From Scalesia atractyloides (Eukaryota > Streptophyta > Magnoliopsida > Asterales > Asteraceae), in assembly GCA_947069175.1 (NCBI GenBank), contig CAMTDV010000013.1, forward strand, positions 52,892,610 through 52,956,609: a stretch of DNA of 64,000 nt, given 5' to 3'. The position numbers were made by a program, and so were the translations under genes. The notes under the pieces are model-generated. The model was not told where the DNA came from. It saw only the letters and a list, made by a program, of their open reading frames with translations, and made no database searches. Shown piece by piece: positions 45,424-57,837 of the stretch; position 1 is the stretch's first letter, and the number at the start of each line of letters is the position of its first letter.

Positions 45424-46600
45424 TGGCCCATGTCATTCCATCTACTTTCTCAATTCATTCATGTTGTGCATCAATCATTGTATCGAGTATATTAGTGGAG
45501 CCGATTTAGTGAATGAGGGAGTAGTAGCTGAAGAGAGTGAGAGAAAGGACATAGAGGATGACCCACTATGGGTCCCCGAGACTTTAGATTTTTGTGAGGT
45601 TAGTGCAGCAAGTGAGAGTACTCCTATAGATACTCCAGCTTCCTTAGAGCTTAAGGTCCTTCCCTCCCACTTTGAGTATGCCTTTTTAGGTGACAATTCG
45701 AGCTTACCCGTTATAATTTCTTCAAAATTGTCAATGGAGGCGAAGGTGCGATTGATAGATGTTCTTAAGGAAAATAGGGAGGCCATTGCTTGGAAATTAT
45801 CTGATATCAAGGGGATTAGCCCTGCCTTCTGTACTCATCGGATCCTCATGGAGGATGTCTTTAAGCCTGTAGGGCAACCTCAGCGACACCTCAACCCGAA
45901 TATGCAAGAGGTCGTTAAGAAAGAGGTGCTCAAGCTGATGGAAGCCGGTCTCATTTGCCCGATATCTGATTCTGCATGGGTGAATCCTACTCAGGTTGTT
46001 CCCAAGAACGGGGGAATGACTGTGGTCATGAATGAGAAGAAGGAACTCATCCCATAGCGTACGGTCGTTGGTTGGTGGGTGTGCATTGATTACAGAAAAT
46101 TAAATGACGCCATCCGAAAAGACCACTTTCCACTCCCGTTTATCGATCAGAGGTTGGAGCGACCCACGGGTCAACAATTTTATTGTTTTCTCGATGGGTT
46201 CTCAGGTTACTTCTAGATCCCCATCACTCCAGAGGATCAAGAGAAGACAACCTTTACATCTCCTTACGGCACGTACGCTTACCGCCGCATGCCCTTTGGA
46301 TTATGTAATGCTCCAGCTAAATTTCAGCATGCATGGTCGCTATTTTTCAAGATATGATCGAGACTTCGATGTAGGTTTGCATGGATGACTTCTCTGTCTA
46401 TGGAAACACTTTCGATCAGTGCCTTCTGAACCTTGATGCGATGATGAAGCGGTGTGTAGAGACTAGGCTAATGTTGAACTGGGAGAAGTGTCACTTCATG
46501 GTGACAGAGGGGATAGTGCTAGGACAAAAATATCTCGCGCAGGTATAGAGGTTGATAGAGCTAAGATTGATACCATCAGTAGACTTCCTCACCGACGAGC
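45424..46600 (+). pseudogene. Athila reverse transcriptase
   Basis: The reading frame from the left chromovirus flank runs open to 46057. It holds LELKVLPSHFEYAFLGDNSS and IAWKLSDIKGISPAFCTHRI, then QPQRHLNPNMQEVVKKEVLK and AGLICPISDSAWVNPTQVVP, all typical of Athila. A stop (46055-46057) is followed by CIDYRKLNDAI, DHFPLPFIDQRLERPTGQQF, FLDGFSGYF (first catalytic Asp, then a stop) and MPFGLCNAPAKFQ. The active-site MDD (46381-46389) is in another frame. Three stops and at least two frame changes in about 1.1 kb. The protease that should precede it is missing. Confidence 0.88.
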
Positions 46601-47160
46601 ATGAAATCTATCCGTAGCTTCCTAGGTCATGCGGGTTTCTATAGAAGATTCATTAGGGATTTCTCTAAGATTACACGACCCATGACTCGACTCCTAGAGA
46701 AGGATGTCCCCTTCGTCTTCAACGAAGAATGCTTGAGGGCTTTTTCTATCCTGAAAGAGAAACTCGTGAGTGCCCCTATTCTTGTCTCACCCGACTGAAG
46801 CTTGCCTTTCGAGCTCATGTGTGATGCGAGCGACTATGCAGTCGGCACAGTTTTGGGCCAGAGACGAGATAAGCATTTCCAACCCATCTACTACGCTTGC
46901 AAGAGAATTACACCACTACTGAGAAGGAGCTCCTATCTGTAGTTTTTGCATTCGATAAATTCCGCTCCTATCTCGTCCTTTCCAAAACCATAGTCTTTAC
47001 TGATCATGCAGCTTTATGTTACCTCTTCTAAAAGAAGGACGCGAAGCCACGTCTTATTTGGTGGATTCTCCTGCTTTCTGAATTTGATATAGAGATTAGA
47101 GATAAGAAGGGAGCGGGGAATGTAGCAGCCGATCATCTATCCCGATTAGAAGATCCGAGT
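46601..47160 (+). pseudogene. Athila RT thumb and RNase H
   Basis: Opens MKSIRSFLGHAGFYRRFIRD (thumb), then VSAPILVSPD and a stop at 46796-46798. RNase H residues follow: ELMCDASDYAVGTVLGQR in frame with the stop, a one-base loss near 46895, TTTEKELLSVVFAFDKF and TDHAALCYLF (then a stop), PRLIWWILLLSEF and the closing motif AADHLSRLED at about 47125. The nuclease residues D-E-D-D can mostly be followed, but in several frames. Confidence 0.8.
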
Positions 47161-48546
47161 AGAGCAGAAATTAGAGAGGAGGAAATCGGTGATAGATTCC
47201 CTCATGAGTCGGTAGAGTTTGTGGCGGCAGAGAAGGAGGGTCTGCCATGGTTCTCGGATTTTGCGAACTACCTCGCAAAAAGGGTGGTTCTGAAGGGTAT
47301 GACCACTCAGCAGAAGAAGAAATTCTTCCGTGATGTTAGGAGATACATCTGGGACGACCCGTTTCTATTTAGGGTAGGAGGTGATCGAATTCTTAGGCGT
47401 TGCGTGAGTCAAGAGGAGGGGGTAGAGATCCTTAGGCACGTGCATGAGCGATTAACAAGAGGTGATCATGGTCCGCACGTCACCGCACAAAAGGTCTTTG
47501 ATTGCGGTTTTTCCTGGCCCTCAGTAGTTAAGGATGCCTTAAAGTTTGTTAGGAAATGTGATCGTTGCCAGCACACCGGCAACATCTCATCCAAGGACAA
47601 GATCCCCCAACACCCGATCCAAATTCTTGAAGTCTTTAATGTTTGGGGGATCGACTTCATGGGACTGTTTCCCGTCTCTAGCGGGAATCGGTACATCCTC
47701 GTGGCGATTGATTATGTTTCCAAGTGGTTAGAAGCTTAGGCTTTACCCACAAATGATGCTTGAGTGGTGGTGAGATTTCTGAAAAAGCTATTCACTCGAT
47801 TCGGTACACCTCGAGCCATCATTAGTTACTGTGGCACTCATTTCCGTAATGCCATAATGGAAAAGGCATTAGCACGCTACGGTGTCACTCATCGTTTTTC
47901 CACCACTTATCATCCTCAAACAAGCGGTCACGTGGAGAATGTGAACCGAGGGGTGAAGAGGATCCAAGAGAAGACGGTAGGCAAGAGTAGGAAGGATTGG
48001 TCTAATAAACTAGACGATGCATTATGGGCGTTTAGAACCGCCTATAAGACACCTTTAGGTACCACACCCTTCATGATTGTGTATGGCAAAGCTTGCCATC
48101 TTCTAGTTGAACTCGAGCATCGCGCATTGTTGGCCCTCAAAACTATGAATTTAGACCTCACCGAAGCTACTAGGAAATGATACTTCCAAATTCATGAGTT
48201 AGAGGCGCTTTGAGATGTAGCCTATGAGCGTTCATGGAGTATTAAAGAGAAAACCAAGGCTTTGCATGATAGGAGATTGAGAGGAGTGAAGGAGTTTGGG
48301 ATAGGCGATAAAGTGCTTCTATATAATTCGCGTTTAAAATTATTCACCAGGAAGCTGAAGTCCAAGTGGACGGGTCCGTATGTGGTGAATGAAGTATTTA
48401 CATACGGAACAGTGGAGTTGAAAGATGAAGCAGACGGAGGCACTTGGAAGGTCAACGACCATAGATTGAAACATTATTTAGGAGGGCCGCTCGATTCCAC
48501 CGAGATGGAGGAAACTCCTCTCGAAGTTCCACCTCGCACCACATAG
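47161..48546 (+). pseudogene. Athila integrase, catalytic Asp lost
   Basis: Zinc-binding domain HHCC: HVHERLTRGDHGPHVTAQKV and CDRCQHTGN (47430-47590). Core starts VWGIDFMGLFPV (first Asp) and runs to a stop at 47737-47739. The second Asp block reads IISYCGTHF, so the catalytic Asp is Tyr (TAC at 47827-47829). Glu block: YHPQTSGHVENVNRGVKRI. Then WAFRTAYKTPLGTTPFMIVY and a stop at 48178-48180. The C-terminal domain is open from 48262 (GIGDKVLLYNSRLKLF, KLKSKWTGPYVV). The stop at 48544-48546 ends the Athila polyprotein. Confidence 0.88.
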
Positions 48547-49931
48547 GATCTTGAGTATAACCTCAAGTGTAGAGTTTGTAATATTTGGTAATCTTTTGCA
48601 TTTCATGTTTTTATACAGCTAATTCTTGTTTTCCGTAGTTTGTGTTTCGTTTGTTTTCGGTGTCGTTTAGATGTTTGGAGGTTATATCACCAACATGGAG
48701 CCACCATCGACGAAGAATTGGCGTTTACAGGTAAGTTCTTGTACGTAACAGGATGTCAAGAGGGTGTTTCACTAAGTTTCAATTGATTAACAAAATATTT
48801 TCTAAGGCAAAACACTGGCCAAGTTTCAAAACTTTCTGTGAAACAACCTTTCTTGCGGGGCGCGAGAGGAACCCCTCAACTCGGTCGCGGCCCGCGAGCG
48901 ACCTAAGACTCCGGAGTCATTTTACTCGGTCGCGGGGCGTGAGAGGATTTATATCCTCTCTCATGGCCCACGAGAGACCCTAACGCCAGAATTAAAACCC
49001 TAAAAGCCAACTTCTTCCACTTTCAACCTATTTCTTCCACTTTTCGCATACGGCTCCTTCCACTTTCACCACCAAAATCCACCCAATTTCACCCACATTC
49101 ACCCAAATCTTCTGCTACCATTTTCCCACATCAACCATAAGCCCATTTTCAAGTTCAAGTTTGTACCTTTCATCCTCAAACAAGCTATTCAAGGGTTTTT
49201 GCAACTTATCCACTATTTGCTTATTTTTCTTGTAGATCGGCATCACGGTACGTGTTCTTGCAACTCTCATGCTTTAATTTCATATATTACTTAGTTTCTT
49301 CATGTGTTTTAGTGTCGGGTCCTGTTAGGTTGCATGTTAGTTACTTTGAGGGTTTGGGTTGCACTTGGTTCGACTTGAGTTTTGAATGTTTTGGCTGAAC
49401 CAATTCTGTATAGGAAATTTGGGTATAAACAGGGTACATTTTGTGGGTATTTTGGTTTGGTAAGGGTCAACATTGAGTGTGGGGATTCGGGTTAGTAATA
49501 CTTGGCATAAAAAAATCATATTTTTAATAGAAATTTAAACCCATTTTTCTGCTTTGTTTATAAAGTTATTATCTTTTGCATTGAACTCAATGTTGGTTTA
49601 CTTTTCGGCACTTAGGTTTTAATTGTGGACAATTAAAGTGCCAGAAAGGGGGTAGTTGTGTTGTTTTAGATATATTTTGGGATACGGGTTGGCAATATTT
49701 GGGCATTCATGCATATAAGATCTCTCGCACATACTCAATCTCCATTCGGGCGAGATTCGGTCTAATTTATTAATAATGTTGCTTACACCCAATAAAATAT
49801 ATCTAATAATAGATGGTAAAGTGTTTTTCTGATTATAACCGCGAATGTAATGCTATACGGTCAATGCGCACACATGGTTTATTCCTTCTGATGGTCTATT
49901 TGTTTTGCTTGAAAATTGAAAGTTTTTGCAG
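48547..49931 (+). other. Athila noncoding leader before the 3' ORF
   Basis: 1.4 kb without a protein. A strong splice donor CAG|GTAAGT lies at 48729/48730, a TTTCTTGTAG acceptor and CACG|GTACGT donor near 49234-49249, and TTTTTGCAG directly before the ATG at 49932. A GC-rich stretch (48855-48985) carries GGTCGCGG and CCGCGAGCGACC-like palindromes also present in the LTR (about 21040-21180). Confidence 0.5.
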
Positions 49932-51343
49932 ATGTCAGGAGAAGGAAGTTCGAGTAGACCTGGCAAGAAGAAGAGGGGACCCGCACCTCGACCGAGAGGT
50001 GACCCAGCCGAGACTCAACCGTTGCCCCCAAATTTTGGGCAAAGAAGGAGCGTTCGATATATGGGGGACGGTATTCCCCATGGGCAGAGCACACGATTAA
50101 GAGATAGCCCTCTGCTACAGTTTGATCTGGATTCTCATGAAAGTGAAAGACTGGCCACCCTGATCACCTGTGATTTATTGCTATATAGAAGAATTGATTG
50201 GGGTATGCTTGACCATCTGGGTCAACAAGGGAGGATCGAACAACTTTTAGGGGATAAATTCAAAAGAGTGCTGGATTGTGATGAAAGACAATATAAAGAG
50301 ATCACTCTTGAATTCCATTCCACCTTTGAGTATCAGCAGGGGAAGTTTGCTGAAAGTGATGCTATATCTTTTGCCTTGGGAAGGCACGTATATGAGATGA
50401 CCGTTCCACATTTTGTGTAGCACCCAGTTCTATATGGTAGATGAAGTCCAGTCACCGGAGTTCTTCACCAGCTTATAGGGGGTGTTCAAAAGAAGGCACC
50501 CCATAGTGTTCAAACAGACGAGTTAGTCTGATTCTGGGGTACAATCTCTGTTGCACCATATTCCAATAATATGGTGGCAAATGATATCAACGATCCGGTT
50601 TACCGGTTTATTCATAAAATTATGGCAGCCACACTTGTTGGGAGGAGGGCAGGGAGATAACAAGGTGAATCAGGTTAGTTTGTTTTGTTTGATGTGCATG
50701 GTAGAAGGGAGACCGGCAAACTTGGCGACTATCTTTGCGTGGTCTATGAAGCGGCTGTGGAGGGGGGGGGCTGGGGCTAGGGTGTATTATGGGCCTCTGA
50801 TTACTTGGTTGGCCGAGAGCCTCGGCCTGTTTGACAGATACCCCCGAGATAGGATGAGAGAGGGCCCGTCCCCGTGGTTCATGAGTATACGCGATCTTTA
50901 GGCTGCTGGAATTCTGACTTCGCAAGCATGAGCATGAGGCCTGCTTCATCGGATGCAGTTTCGCCATTCTCTACCAGATCCCAGAGACCGGTGACACGCA
51001 AGAGCTGCCAGCAGGAAGTATCGTCTTCGTCAGCCTCGTCCTAATCCATTTACATTAGACTCATTATATGACAGGAGGAGACCGGGTTTGGAGATCTGAG
51101 GGGGTATTAGACTAGCAGTTTGGTGGAGTGCGCCAGGTTATGATGGAGAGCCGGAGGATGCATGAAGAAGGTCAGCGAAGGCTAGAAGATGGGATGCGTT
51201 ATATGATGGAGAACCTACACATGGGGGTGCAATCCTATTTCCAGCAGAGAGGTCAACCGGGTCTAGGTCAATTTGGTGGGATGGAGGATGTTCAACCGTA
51301 CCAAGTGTTCGAGCAATCTGAGGACTCAGAAGAGGATGATTGA
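49932..51343 (+). pseudogene. Athila 3' ORF (ATHILA ORF-1 family, envelope position)
   Basis: ATG 49932 (MSGEGSSSRPGKKKRGP) opens a basic Pro-rich N-terminus, then LERLATLITC-like and LLGDKFKRVLDCDERQYKEI, LEFHSTFEYQQGKFAESDAI and SFALGRHVYEM to a stop at 50418-50420. The family continues in other frames at about 50560-50880 (MVANDINDPVYRFIHKIMA, MCMVEGRPANLATIFAWS, YYGPLITWLAESLGLFD), and an acidic end EQSEDSEEDD stops at 51341-51343. This is the protein family found downstream of pol in Athila elements, in the place of a retroviral env; no signal peptide or membrane helix is visible, and its function is not established. At least three frame changes. Confidence 0.8.
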
Positions 51344-52666
51344 GCATCAACGGATCTTTATTGATGTTTATTTTTCTTTTATGTTGTTTTCATCTTGTAT
51401 TGGTCTGTACTCTAAACACTTTACTTGTGGGATTTGTGGGTTGGTTGGGTATGATGGTGGTTAACTTCTTAAGACAATTTATATATTTACTTGTTATATT
51501 ATGTTTGGAAGTTGTCTATGTTGGTTGATAGGTTGATGTTTATATGTTGCTTCCATTCGCGTGTGAGATTTAAGAATTGTTTGTTGAGCGTGTTCGGATT
51601 GAAGGGCATGAGTGGATTGACAGGCACATTGACAGTCTTTCATTATCAGCTAAGTCGTTCACTTGTTTAGTTTTTATTTTTTATTTTTTCCGTTTTATTA
51701 TTGTTTAGCAGTGAGTCTTCTCATTCCTGCATTAGGGACAATGTAAAATTAAGTGTGGGGATGGGAAAGTTGAGTCATAGAGTAGTTTTAATTTGTTAGT
51801 TTTAATTTAGTTTGAAAAAAAAGTTATAAAAAAATCAGAAAATCTCTTTTGAAGAAGGAGTTTGCATAAAAATAAACGAAAAATGATAGAAAATTGAGTT
51901 TTTATTCGATTCAAATAATGATATGTGAGTAGGCTCGGTCGGTTCTTAGTTTCTTTGAGAGTAATATACCTTAATTGTCAGTCTACTAGTGGGTACTCAT
52001 TTAGGAAAAATGGGAAACTGAAACTGACAAAAATAGTATAAGGAATGCTTTATAAGCTAAAATCTTTAGAATTTTTGATCATGTAAATAAAATAGAAAAA
52101 AAATAAAAAGAAGAAAAATGAGCTTGATTGAAAAAGTAGACGAGGCCTATGGAATCTCCCTTGGGGATGGGACTCTGATCGAGAATCCTCTAGGACAAGT
52201 TGAAAATTTTAAATATCGAAGCCCACGTTGTCGCTCTCGGGGATGGTGACTATTGTTGAGACAGCCTCTAGGTTAGATATGCGAAAAAGAAATCAAGTGC
52301 TCAAAAAGGAAAAAAAAAGAAAAAAATTTACTTGGTTTTAAATTCCTTTGATTTTGGTATAAAGGGGTTAGTAAATGGGTCGAATAATTCGTTCCTTTTG
52401 TTCCATAAGCTTGAGGTGGGATTAGGTTTACTGTTTTTGCTAGTGTGAGACCTTAGGTAGATTGACTAAACTTAAACTAAATTCACATGATAAGAATTTT
52501 TTAACTGAATTTTGAGTTTAAGTGGACATGAATACTTGCAATCGCGGTTAATATAAATTCCAACCTTAATAAAATAATCCTAATTTTTTAAATCGAAAAA
52601 TTACTTGGTTGATTCTGTTTACAATTCTTTTTCGAGGACGGAAAAAAGAGCAAGTGTGGGGATATT
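51344..52666 (+). other. Athila 3' noncoding region ending in the polypurine tract
   Basis: AT-rich; A-rich runs at 51815-51900 and 52090-52330. An imperfect ~115-bp repeat is suggested by CTTGGGGATGGGACT (52163) and CTCGGGGATGGTGACT (52235). The purine tract GCAAGTGTGGGGATATT touches the 3' LTR at 52666. Confidence 0.7.
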
Positions 52667-54367
52667 TGATGTAATGAATAATACATTCATTTATCGTGTA
52701 TAGTTTGTAGTATTTTAGTTGGTTTTCGTTTCGGTTGTCAAGAATATATCTACTTTTAATCCAAATACGTTTTGCAGGTCTTGGTTCGTGAAAGTTGCTG
52801 AAAAGACGGGAAAAATGAGTTGAAATGATAAATGAGACCAAGCCGGATCGTAGTTGGAACCCGAGAGAAGAAACGAATCCCAAAATGGGTGAAAACAGCC
52901 GTTGGCAGCTCGCTACCGAACCACCTAAAGCCTCTTGCGGCCAGCGAGAGGTTATAAGTTATCCGGAAAGTTATTACTCGATCGCGGGGCGCGACCGAGA
53001 TCTTAATCCCTCTCGCGGCCAGCGAGAAGGTAATGTTACCAGAAAGTTACGTAATCCTATCAGATTTGTGAGAGATAGGCTTATTTAATGAGAGTTTAAC
53101 CACAATTACAATTGAACTTGACGAATTGGAGAGTTTAAGGGTACAAATTCTGGATCTTTAGAGCTGGTAGTTAGAGTTTTAGCTGCTAGGAATCATCAAG
53201 TTGGAGCAAGAGCTTGGAGAGTAAAGCAAACACGGGTTATATTGCGAAAGTCCTTCACTTTTAGTTCCCATTGTGTTTAACTTTGATAAGTTTTGATTTT
53301 AACTTTGTTTTGATTGTTTTTGAGACCATGTTAATTGGCTAAACTTATGTTGCTACCTAGGTTTTGATTTATATGAAAGTTTGGAACTTGTTTGATTTAA
53401 TGATGTTTGAATGGTATTTTTTAGTAAAGTAAACAACTTTGACTTTTTGATTTAGTGTGTTTTCATGATTTGACTTAGTAATTGATTAATTAGTTGTTTT
53501 ACATAAATCTTGTTGGATGTCTTCCATAGGATAGGTTTGTGTTGATTGTTGGGTCTTGACGGGTTCGGGTAATAATTCGGTAGAATTGGCCAATAAACCA
53601 GAAAAACAATTAAGTAAGATATATAATTAATTCTTAACATTATACTAAAATTAATTATTGAGAAATAATAATTTATTAACTGAATTGATTAGGTAAATTG
53701 CTAGATTTAGGTTTTGAGAAAATCCTGGTTCTAGTTTACTTACCATAGTCGAGTCGGTTAAACTAAATCAAGTGCCATAGTTGGTCTACGCTTTCTATCG
53801 AGAGGTAGTTAGCTAATTTAGGCACTTTACTAAATAATAGATAACCGAAAGGAAGTCTTAAAAACCAGTAAACCTCCTACTTGTAGTATATCATAGGTGT
53901 CTTCCCGAGAAGGGTTGGGGGTCCTGTTCGGTATACCTTAGAGTTTGGTATTTCTAGATCCCGGTTTCCAATTTACATTATTAATCAATTAAAAGACCAA
54001 ATCGGTAGTAATAGAAAATCTAACCTAGGTAGCCATTTTACCATCTTTGAATTAATCTTTAATTTAAAAGTTCGTTTTAATTTGCTTTAATTAAGTAATT
54101 TAATTTAATTATAATTTTAGAATTATTAGAAACCCCCCTCCCCCCAAAAAAAATTTATAAATAAGTGTGTTAATTGAGTTTAGATCGAGTCGTCAATATA
54201 ATTAGAGAGTCTCGTGGGTTCGATAATCCGGTCTTACTTAAACTATTCTACAATTGATCGGTCCACTTGCCGGTTAGTAGTTTAGTAAAATTTAGGAGTC
54301 TAGAGTATAATTTGAGTCTAGAATTAGGGTATTTAATTGTTTTTAATTAACTAGTTTTAGAACATCA
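52667..54367 (+). repeat. 3' LTR of the Athila-like element
   Basis: 1701 bp, TGATGTAATGAATAATAC...AGAACATCA; next base starts the degraded target duplication ATGGG. Confidence 0.92.
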
Positions 54368-55513
54368 ATGGGACACTATAGCTTTCGTAACTAGAAATTC
54401 AGCTGGTTCAAAGAAATGAGTCTTACTCAGCTTCATGGTAGGCTCCTCACTTATGAGAGAGAGCTGAACCAGAAAAAGAAGCTACAAGAGTCTGACAAAG
54501 TGGCTGATGACTATGCATTCGGTAGTAGAGCTCTCTTTGACCAAGAAGAAGTCACTGGTAGTAGTAAGGATCAAAGTTATGATCATTTCATTGATATAAC
54601 TTCTGGTTTCAACTCTGACCCTTACACACCTAATTATGCATTTGCTGCTAATGTGGAAAGCCAAACTTCTGACAACTTATGCTTTAAGTTGAGTGACCTT
54701 CAACATTTTGATCCATCAGATTTGGAAGAGATGGACATTTTGTACCGGTTGGCTCTGTTAAGTGTCAGGGTTAACAAATATTACAAGAGAAGTGGTAGAA
54801 ATTTCCAGGGTTGCATGGGGGGATAAAAGTTGGGCTAGATAAGTCAAAAATTAGGTGTTATAAATGTAATACGCTAGGACACTTTGCTAGAGAATGTAGG
54901 TCTCAATCAACTGGACTAATTATCACACATCCTAGCCCTAGACCTCAAAACACTGTCCATTATCCCTAAATGCCCAAACTCCTCATATACAAAACACTGC
55001 TTATTTTGCACACCTTGCTGCCATTGTTCCTACGCAATATGTTCAAATCATTGTTCCTCAAATCGAATATGTTCAAGCACCATCTACTCAGGTTCAAAGG
55101 CAACCTAACAAGTTACTCAACCACTGCTCAGGTAGAGGTTAATCAACAGAGCTTCTTTACTCAGGGCTTTGTTTATTGGAGTAGCTTGCCTGAGAATCTG
55201 ACTGATGAAAACTTTGCTCTATTTGCTGACATTGTAAAGAAACAAAATAAATTTTGCTTTATGGCATTAGAGTCTAAAGTTGAGGGTGTTGAATTTGAGG
55301 AGGTGGGGTCTGAATCTGTTGATCTAATTTCATGATGAAATAATGGTTACAAAAGATAGTGTTGATGAAGATGTGAAACCTTTGTCTGATCATTGGGATG
55401 CTAGTGTTTGTGAAGGTGAATGTGATTGCGCCATGATGGCTGCTACTAAGGTATCTCCTCAGGTCTTAAAAGATCTATGTTCAGATAAATGCATCATAGC
55501 TTTTGCTAACATT
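54368..55513 (+). pseudogene. Outer copia gag, second part with zinc knuckle
   Basis: Continues the frame cut at 20805: DTIAFVTRNSAGSKK, then MSLTQLHGRLLTYERELNQK (54416) to a stop at 54824-54826, including SDLEEMDILYRLALLSVR. The RNA-binding knuckle CYKCNTLGHFAREC (54856-54897) has all CCHC ligands but is in the next frame. Later pieces (54970-55335, GFVYWSSLPENLTDENFALF; 55343-55513, VCEGECDCAMMAATKVSP) belong to the long gag C-terminal region. The solo LTR cuts it at AAAGA (55514-55518). Confidence 0.82.
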
Positions 55514-55943
55514 AAAGATGTCACACCCCGACCCGCAGCGGAATAAGAGTCGGGGCATAATTGGGTTATCACCAAAGCTCATGATGTTTTCTAAAATGTT
55601 TCATATTTATTAAATTCAAATTACAACTTAAATGTTCAAATCAAATTCATACAAATACAAGGAAATGAAACTAAGTAAAACAATCCAAAGCTTAAACTGA
55701 TTTATTCTTCTAGGTCCTCTTATGTGTTTCTTGCCTCAACTGGATCACCTGTATCATGTGTAAAATGGGGGAAATTTTGGGTCAACAAAAGTTGGCGAGT
55801 GAACCTTGTTTAAAAACATTGTTATTGATTTCTTGTTGTATTTAATATTGAAAAGTTGTGCAATATTCATATGTGAGCAAACATATATAAACAAACAATC
55901 ACAAACCACCTTGAATGAGTATATGACATGAATGATAATGTAT

Positions 55944-56037
55944 TGTGAGATCAAGGCTCAATCAAACGGAGCCGATCGTATGAAATGTATGACGATGTAT
56001 GTGAGATCAAGGCTCAATCAAACGGAGCCGATCGAAT
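55944..56037 (+). repeat. Two-copy direct repeat in the solo LTR
   Basis: TGTGAGATCAAGGCTCAATC followed by AAACGGAGCCGATCG occurs at 55944 and 56000 (56-bp period). Confidence 0.88.
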
Positions 56038-56591
56038 GAGGCACCTGTACTCAACCCGTCTCCCATGGGGAGCTGATGGGCCTAATGTAATGCATGTACT
56101 GAAAATGATAACTTTAATATAGATAATCCACACAACAATCGATACATATTGATTACACATTTGATCACGGATATGATGGATGCACAAGTGTTTAAATATA
56201 ATAAATAATTAAGCGACACATGATACACCCCAAAAATGTGATTAAAACGGGGAATTGGTAGAGATTCACTCACATTGGGTGCGTTCTTTTGATGTTGTTG
56301 GATGTGCACGAGTTTTGGGATTTGATCGACGAGGAAGAACTAACCTAAAATATTAACGAAATGGTTCGGTAAATAATTGGATTTTATTGGAGACTAATAC
56401 TTTTAATTAACAATTTTAATAGGATTTTTAGATTTATTTTTGTGAGTTTAAGGTCGTTTTCTAACTTTAAAAAATATTATTTTTAAGTATTTTTAATTGA
56501 TTTTTAAATTAAATAAATAAATAAAATAATAATTTTTTTTACTTTTGTTGACCGTTGACCGGTCGGACTGTGGTTGAGTGTGCACTGAGTG

Positions 56592-56646
56592 AGGTTCGAA
56601 CCCGGGACCTCTCGTACGCGTGCACGCAGCTCTACCAACTGAGCTA
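56592..56646 (-). promoter_or_regulatory. tRNA-like module 1 (Pol III A and B boxes)
   Basis: Minus strand: TAGCTCAGTTGG (56646-56635) matches the A-box consensus TRGCNNAGYNGG exactly; GGTTCGAACCT (56602-56592) matches B-box GGTTCGANNCC at 10 of 11. The D-arm (GCTCAGTTGGTAGAGC) can form; the T-stem is broken. No T-run terminator follows. Confidence 0.7.
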
Positions 56647-56761
56647 CGTGTCTAACCCGAAATATTCTCTGTTTTAATAATATATATATACTAATTAATT
56701 GTTATTTTATTTGAGTTAATATTAAAATGATTTAAAATGGCCGAACCGCTTGCAGGGACCC

Positions 56762-56816
56762 GGAGTCGAACTCGGGTCCTTCGGTTCGTATGCGCACAGC
56801 CCAACCAGTTGGGCTG
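56762..56816 (-). promoter_or_regulatory. tRNA-like module 2
   Basis: Minus strand: CAGCCCAACTGG (A-box, 10 of 12) and AGTTCGACTCC (B-box, 10 of 11). The flanking GGACCCGAG...CTCCGGGTCC bases give a strong T-arm-like stem. Confidence 0.6.
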
Positions 56817-56928
56817 TGTGTCTAATCTATTTAAATTACGGTTTATATTATTCTTATACACATGATGTGACTCGTTCTGATTCAGTTTTAAAAAGGTTGG
56901 TTTTAATTCTGAAAGTCGGTACGTTGTA

Positions 56929-56983
56929 AGATTCGAACTCGTGACGTGCATTGTATGTTTGCACACAGTCCACCGCTGGACTG
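56929..56983 (-). promoter_or_regulatory. tRNA-like module 3
   Basis: Minus strand: CAGTCCAGCGG (A-box, 9 of 11) and AGTTCGAATCT (B-box, 9 of 11). The most decayed of the three. Confidence 0.5.
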
Positions 56984-57837
56984 TGTGTCTAACCCGGTTA
57001 AACATTCAGTTTATATTAATCTTATACTCATTTCGACTTTGTCTTCTTCATTTATAACGACACAGACAAAGATGTCCGACTGTTCTTGTTTAAATCATTC
57101 GTCTAACATATAGATGATTGAAATGTAATGGATAAAGAGAGTTCCGGAAACGAATGTACCGAACAGGATGTTTTTCTCAGAACTCCGGCAAGGGTTGTCG
57201 GCTCTGATTTGTGAATTCCGTCTGAGCGGATCAATTGATCAATGAGATGTGAAATTAAGTGACTAAACAAGAGATAACAGGGGGTTTAGATGATTGTACC
57301 GATTTACAGTGTGATTTCAGAATTTCCAGAGGTTTTCCGGCGAGTGCAGAATTTCCGGCAACGTCGTCTGGAACCGATTCTGGTTGAAGGATTGAAGTTA
57401 GTATATGTCTAACAGTGGATTGAAAACGAAAGAGTCGAGAAATTTACCGATTTGGTGTAAGTCTCGGTTTTCCGGTGAAAGTCCGACGAGTTCAGAATTT
57501 CTTCGGCGAGTGCTAAGACTTCGATAACTTGTGCGATTTTGAGCGAAAAGGTTACCAGAGACTTGGGTGTGAATTTATAGGGAAGAAACAGAATGAATCG
57601 AGTCTGAATTTGATCTTGATTCGTGGTCAAAACTTTTCCGGCGGTTATGACTGGGATTGCGGGATTAGTCATTAGTTATAACCGATGGCGAAGTTATTAC
57701 ACGCGTTCAGTCAAAGGAAAACGGTCGTGATTGGCGAAATCGTCGGTATTTCCGGCGACTACGGATTGGGCGCGCTGAACTCAGATTTTTTATTTCGAGT
57801 TTTATTTTAAATATTAATTGTTACAATATAATAACAA

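Larger units (their letters stand above)
20806..54367 (+). mobile_element. Athila-like gypsy retrotransposon with nested insertions
   Basis: LTRs of 1710 bp (20806-22515) and 1701 bp (52667-54367) run TGATGTA...AACATCA. The target duplication is GTGGG (20801-20805) versus ATGGG (54368-54372), one base decayed. A tRNA-Asp-type primer site follows the left LTR, and a purine tract (AAGTGTGGGGATATT) precedes the right one. Gag, reverse transcriptase, RNase H, integrase and a downstream Athila-specific ORF are all on the plus strand. A copia element sits in gag (24383-33891) and a chromovirus replaces the protease region (34008-45423). Own length is about 12.6 kb. The LTRs differ by scattered substitutions and small indels, roughly one in fifteen to twenty bases by eye. 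Confidence 0.93.
56590..57020 (-). repeat. Three diverged ~168-bp tandem units, each with a tRNA-like core
   Basis: Marker GTGTCTAA recurs at 56648, 56817 and 56985 (169 and 168 bp apart) and the B-box core GTCGAACT/TTCGAAC at about 56594, 56764 and 56931. Between cores, TTTATATTANTCTTATAC also matches (56841, 57010). Read on the minus strand each unit has A-box then B-box at tRNA-like spacing. Confidence 0.8.
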
